In this document: piece by piece, positions 6,041 to 7,903 of the stretch
Position numbering within the stretch: the stretch's first letter is position 1
Layout of the letters: the number at the start of each line of letters is the position of its first letter
Source: Clostridia bacterium
GTDB taxonomy: Bacteria > Bacillota > Clostridia > Oscillospirales > CAG-272
NCBI GenBank assembly: GCA_017559555.1
Contig: JAFYRH010000374.1
Coordinates: 1 to 7,903, forward strand
Reading direction: 5' to 3'
DNA length: 7,903 nucleotides
Made by a program: the position numbers and the translations under genes
Notes under the pieces: generated by a model
What the model was told of the DNA's origin: nothing
Databases searched by the model: none
What the model saw: only the letters and a program-made list of their open reading frames with translations

Positions 6041-7012
6041 TTATTCGCGACTGCGTTCGCGGAAACCGCGCTGCAATGCCGCCTCAAAGAAATCGTCTGT
6101 ATCAAAGCTGTTGCCCAATTCTTTTTGAGCATTTGCACTACCCTCGCGCTTTTCGCGCTCGGCATTCATACCCGCTTCAATCTCGCTTGCGGTCTTCCAA
6201 GCATTGGCGTTCCACTTTTCGAGAATCGCATTGGTATAAGGCAAAGAGGGTTCGCCCGTGGCATTGACTGTAATTTCATAAGCCATGCGCACAATATCGA
6301 TATTGTAACCAAAGGAGAGCCAAGCAGACAGCATTTTGCCCTCCTTGCTTGTAAGAGCACGACTCTTCATGCCAAACAGAGCACGTACCTCTCCTTCAAA
6401 TGTATGCATCGCTTCTACGGTGCAAATTTCATCTTCCATAGATTCGACGTCGTTGATGCCCTTATCGTCCATTGCATAAGCATATTTTTCAATGGCGCGC
6501 AAATTGCTTTTGCCAATGCGCTTACAGTGTGCCAAAAGGAGCAGAATGCATTCCTCGTTCATACCGAGGTAATCGATCATTCCAACCATAATGTTGATAT
6601 CGTTGGGGTTAAACATCTTGCCCAAAATTCTTTGTGCCTCATCAATCAACACACGAACAGAGGCACGTGCCTCCAAGAGCTCGGCAAGCTCGCCCGATGT
6701 ATAATTGGGAAGCTCATCGGCACGTTGCAATTTCTTTTTGGTGGGAACCTCTTCGTTGGAAACGGTAGCCATTGTGGGAACAGACTCCCCTGCCTCACCC
6801 AAAATACCGCAATTACACCAAAAGGTAACTGCATTTTGTGCGGTAGCGGTATTACAGCCTGCAAGCTTTGCCAATTGTCTGTGCTTGGATACCAAAGAAA
6901 GGTCGGATGCCAACCACAAAAGAACACGAAGCTGCTCGGGTGTTGCCGCATCCAAATGCGAAAGAACGGATGCGGGCAATACCAAAACTTCTTGTTTAAA
7001 ATTCAGTTTCAT
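6041..7012 (-). CDS. DnaD/DnaB-family primosome protein with two DnaD-type domains
   Basis: This replication-initiation protein of 323 residues is thought to act between DnaA and the helicase loader. Residues about 1-90 resemble the N-terminal winged-helix (DDBH1) part: a LLWLASD helix and a helix-turn-helix-like SKHRQLAKLAGCNTATAQNA. Two helical DnaD-type (DDBH2) domains appear to follow, about 105-187 and 203-272. The second carries the family hallmark Y-x-N-x-I-L-x-x-W (YTNAILEKW, 259-267). The tail 273-323 is charged and probably disordered. One winged-helix part plus two DDBH2 repeats is the Bacillus DnaB plan more than the DnaD plan, and Bacillus also has dnaB next to dnaI, so I leave the symbol open. 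AAGGAG (7020-7025) overlaps the rex stop and lies seven bases before the ATG, indicating translational coupling with rex. Confidence 0.85.
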   Translation of the reverse strand: MKLNFKQEVLVLPASVLSHLDAATPEQLRVLLWLASDLSLVSKHRQLAKLAGCNTATAQNAVTFWCNCGILGEAGESVPTMATVSNEEVPTKKKLQRADELPNYTSGELAELLEARASVRVLIDEAQRILGKMFNPNDINIMVGMIDYLGMNEECILLLLAHCKRIGKSNLRAIEKYAYAMDDKGINDVESMEDEICTVEAMHTFEGEVRALFGMKSRALTSKEGKMLSAWLSFGYNIDIVRMAYEITVNATGEPSLPYTNAILEKWNANAWKTASEIEAGMNAEREKREGSANAQKELGNSFDTDDFFEAALQRGFRERSRE

Positions 7013-7016
7013 TGTC

Positions 7017-7727
7017 TCACTCCTTCATCCGTTTTTTATCTTTTTCACTCTTGCGACGGCAGATCTCGTAATTGAGGCTCATCAAGGAATCTCCAAGGTG
7101 CACGTTTTCAACCACAGCATTCTTGGAAATATGAGAAAGCTCTTTTCCGGTAAAATTCCAAAAGCCCTCAACGCCCAAAGAAAGCAGGCGTGCCGATTCT
7201 TCCTCTGCTTTCTCTTTCGGCAAGGTCAAAACCGCCATATCGACGGGATGGGTGCTGCAAAACTCCTCAAGATCACGCATATCGTGAACTTTAACACCGC
7301 CAAACTCCTTGCCGATCAAATCGGGATCAACATCAAAGAGTGCGACAATATCCAATCCTCTTTTTTCAAACATCGTGGAACGCACCAAAGCACGGCCAAG
7401 GTCGCCTGCACCGACAATGATGACTTGCAATCCCATGCTGACACCGAGAAGATCGGAAATTTTGGAATAGAGGTAACTGACGTTATAGCCGTACCCTTGC
7501 TGACCGAAGCCGCCAAAGCAGTTTAAATCCTGACGGATTTGCGATGCGGTGACCTGCATACGAGCAGAAAGCTCGCCCGAACTGATGCGTGTTTTTCCCT
7601 CGCGCAAAAGCTCGCGCAAATAACGGAAATAGCGCGGCAAGCGACGAATAACGGCAGGGGAAACAAAGGGCCGATCAATTCTTTCATGCTTCTTTTCTGT
7701 ATTTACATTGTTTTCAATCTCTACCAT
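7017..7727 (-). CDS. rex: Redox-sensing transcriptional repressor Rex
   Basis: Rex is a cytoplasmic homodimeric repressor that binds DNA when NAD+ is high and lets go when NADH rises, controlling fermentation and respiration genes. The 236-residue length fits the family (about 210-230) with a slightly long tail. A winged-helix domain spans about 24-85 (PAVIRRLPRYFRYLREL, then ASQIRQDLNCFGGFGQQGYGY with the conserved S-Q-I-R-x-D-L recognition region). The Rossmann domain begins at IIVGAGDLGRAL with G106-x-G108-x-x-G111 and the acidic strand end FDVD (131-134). A C-terminal helix near 206-222 (VENVHLGDSL) is the domain-swapped dimer helix. A GGAAGGGA-type ribosome binding site (7734-7741) lies six bases before the ATG. 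It heads the operon with the DnaD/DnaB-like and DnaI-like genes, only four bases from the next. The family call is very firm; autoregulation is possible but the nearby operator is imperfect. Confidence 0.97.
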   Translation of the reverse strand: MVEIENNVNTEKKHERIDRPFVSPAVIRRLPRYFRYLRELLREGKTRISSGELSARMQVTASQIRQDLNCFGGFGQQGYGYNVSYLYSKISDLLGVSMGLQVIIVGAGDLGRALVRSTMFEKRGLDIVALFDVDPDLIGKEFGGVKVHDMRDLEEFCSTHPVDMAVLTLPKEKAEEESARLLSLGVEGFWNFTGKELSHISKNAVVENVHLGDSLMSLNYEICRRKSEKDKKRMKE

Positions 7728-7741
7728 AATAAGTCCCTTCC

Positions 7742-7757
7742 CTGCCCCAAAAAGCAG
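7742..7757 (-). promoter_or_regulatory. Small leader hairpin upstream of rex ribosome binding site
   Basis: CTGC (7742-7745) pairs with GCAG (7754-7757) with an 8-base loop reading TTTTTGGG on the minus strand, directly followed by GGAAGGGA. It lies within the predicted leader (start near 7783). The stem is only 4 bp, so it is weak alone; its similarity to the leader at 4913-4932 is the reason to list it. Confidence 0.3.
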
Positions 7758-7774
7758 TTACAAAATCGTGTTTT

Positions 7775-7782
7775 TTTGACAA
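7775..7782 (-). promoter_or_regulatory. Spo0A-box-like sequence (minus)
   Basis: TTGTCAAA on the minus strand, within ATTGTCAAAA, fits the core of the Spo0A box TTTGTCRAA except for the first base. It lies just downstream of the predicted rex start. A short AT-rich motif, so chance occurrence is possible; it is listed because a second, perfect core lies 21 bases away. Confidence 0.3.
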
Positions 7783-7783
7783 T

Positions 7784-7800
7784 TTGTTCATTATGACCAA
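7784..7800. promoter_or_regulatory. Imperfect palindrome over the rex -10, candidate operator
   Basis: TTGTTCA-TTA-TGACCAA is a 17-bp inverted repeat with one mismatched pair, covering the -10 at 7790-7795. Its ends TTG/CAA and half-site TTGTTCA resemble the clostridial Rex half-site TTGTTAA, but the 3-base centre is one shorter than the usual four, so binding by Rex itself is uncertain. Confidence 0.4.
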
Positions 7801-7819
7801 TTCTGTCGAATAGAGTCAC
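7790..7819 (-). promoter_or_regulatory. rex: Likely promoter of the rex operon
   Basis: On the minus strand GTGACT (7819-7814, 4/6) and CATAAT (7795-7790, 5/6) are 18 bases apart, giving a start near 7783 and a leader of about 55 bases. No better pair was seen: the alternative TTGTCA at 7781-7776 lacks a good -10. The -10 lies inside an imperfect palindrome (7784-7800) that could hold a repressor. Confidence 0.5.
7804..7810 (+). promoter_or_regulatory. Spo0A-box-like sequence (plus)
   Basis: TGTCGAA is a perfect match to the 7-base Spo0A box core. It lies between the -35 and -10 of the likely rex promoter and 36 bases from the first DnaA box. Spo0A boxes within an origin have precedent in Bacillus subtilis. 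Whether this organism has Spo0A cannot be told from the window. Confidence 0.35.
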
Positions 7820-7845
7820 AGTACGTCGGATATGCTTGAAAAAAG

Positions 7846-7901
7846 TTTTCCACAATGGATTTTTTTACCAGTTTTCAACAATATCCACATACTTTTCCAC
7901 A
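7846..7901 (+). other. DnaA-box cluster, probable edge of the chromosomal origin (oriC)
   Basis: Four 9-mers in the same orientation resemble the DnaA box TTATCCACA: TTTTCCACA (7846-7854), TTTTCAACA (7872-7880), ATATCCACA (7881-7889) and TTTTCCACA (7893-7901). Two match TTWTNCACA exactly and two differ by one base. Such clusters lie upstream of dnaA in most Bacillota, so dnaA is expected on the plus strand beyond the window. The DnaD/DnaB-like and DnaI-like genes nearby support this. No AT-rich unwinding element is seen within the window; it may lie to the right. Confidence 0.75.
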
Positions 7902-7903
7902 AA

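Noticed and set aside
6044..6066. CGCGA/TCGCG-type small palindromes at the end of the DnaD-like gene
   Set aside because: They lie inside the coding region, encode the final Arg-rich residues, and lack a T-run; more likely codon-driven than regulatory.
6125..7526. Plus-strand open frames opposite the DnaD-like and rex genes
   Set aside because: They overlap firmly identified minus-strand genes and show no domain of their own.
7776..7781. Perfect TTGACA on the plus strand as a dnaA-side promoter
   Set aside because: No acceptable -10 lies 16-18 bases downstream; the sequence there is AATTCT. The true dnaA promoter is probably beyond the window.
1..7903. CRISPR array, tRNA, rRNA, transposase or phage genes
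   Set aside because: No regularly spaced repeats, no cloverleaf with anticodon arm, no conserved rRNA segments and no recombinase-like protein were seen on either strand.

Overview
The window looks like chromosomal DNA from an anaerobic member of the Bacillota (Clostridia type, probably gut-associated). The reasons are the Rex redox repressor, a DnaD/DnaB-family primosome protein paired with a DnaC/DnaI-type helicase loader, GGAGG-type ribosome binding sites, sigma-A-like promoters, and two small proteins (a helical-bundle protein and an acidic-linker protein) of a kind common in Clostridia. The genus cannot be told from sequence alone. There is no CRISPR array, tRNA, rRNA gene or transposase, and no gene-free stretch longer than 300 bases.

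Layout. (1) 1-254 is non-coding: a hairpin-rich stretch of unknown identity (about 5-148), then two possible promoters and a palindrome at the likely transcription start. (2) 255-3183, plus strand: a two-gene carbohydrate operon, with a cytoplasmic Asp-box sialidase-superfamily protein followed one base later by an unclassified (beta/alpha)-barrel glycoside-hydrolase-like protein. It ends at a bidirectional terminator shared with the convergent gene. (3) 3223-4894, minus strand: a small ferritin-like helical protein and, upstream of it, a three-part protein with a hydrophobic N-terminus, a Glu/Val-rich linker and a compact C-terminal domain. A strong terminator hairpin separates them, and the upstream gene has an excellent promoter at 4951-4979. 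(4) 5040-7727, minus strand: a tight operon rex - dnaD/dnaB-like - dnaI-like, with a 4-base gap and a 1-base overlap or short gap. (5) 7728-7903: the rex leader and promoter, then at the window edge a cluster of four same-strand DnaA-box-like 9-mers. This is most simply read as the edge of the chromosomal origin (oriC), with dnaA expected just beyond base 7903.

How it fits together. The right half looks like a replication-initiation neighbourhood. DnaA would bind the boxes at 7846-7901, and the DnaD/DnaB-like protein and the AAA+ loader would help load the replicative helicase there. Rex (NADH/NAD+ sensing) is the first gene of that operon, so redox control and primosome supply may be transcriptionally coupled. 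Two Spo0A-box-like sequences flank the likely rex -10 element. If oriC is at the right end, all minus-strand genes run with the replication fork, and only the sialidase/glycosidase pair is head-on, which suggests it is an accessory module. The left end and the Glu-rich protein are the least explained parts.
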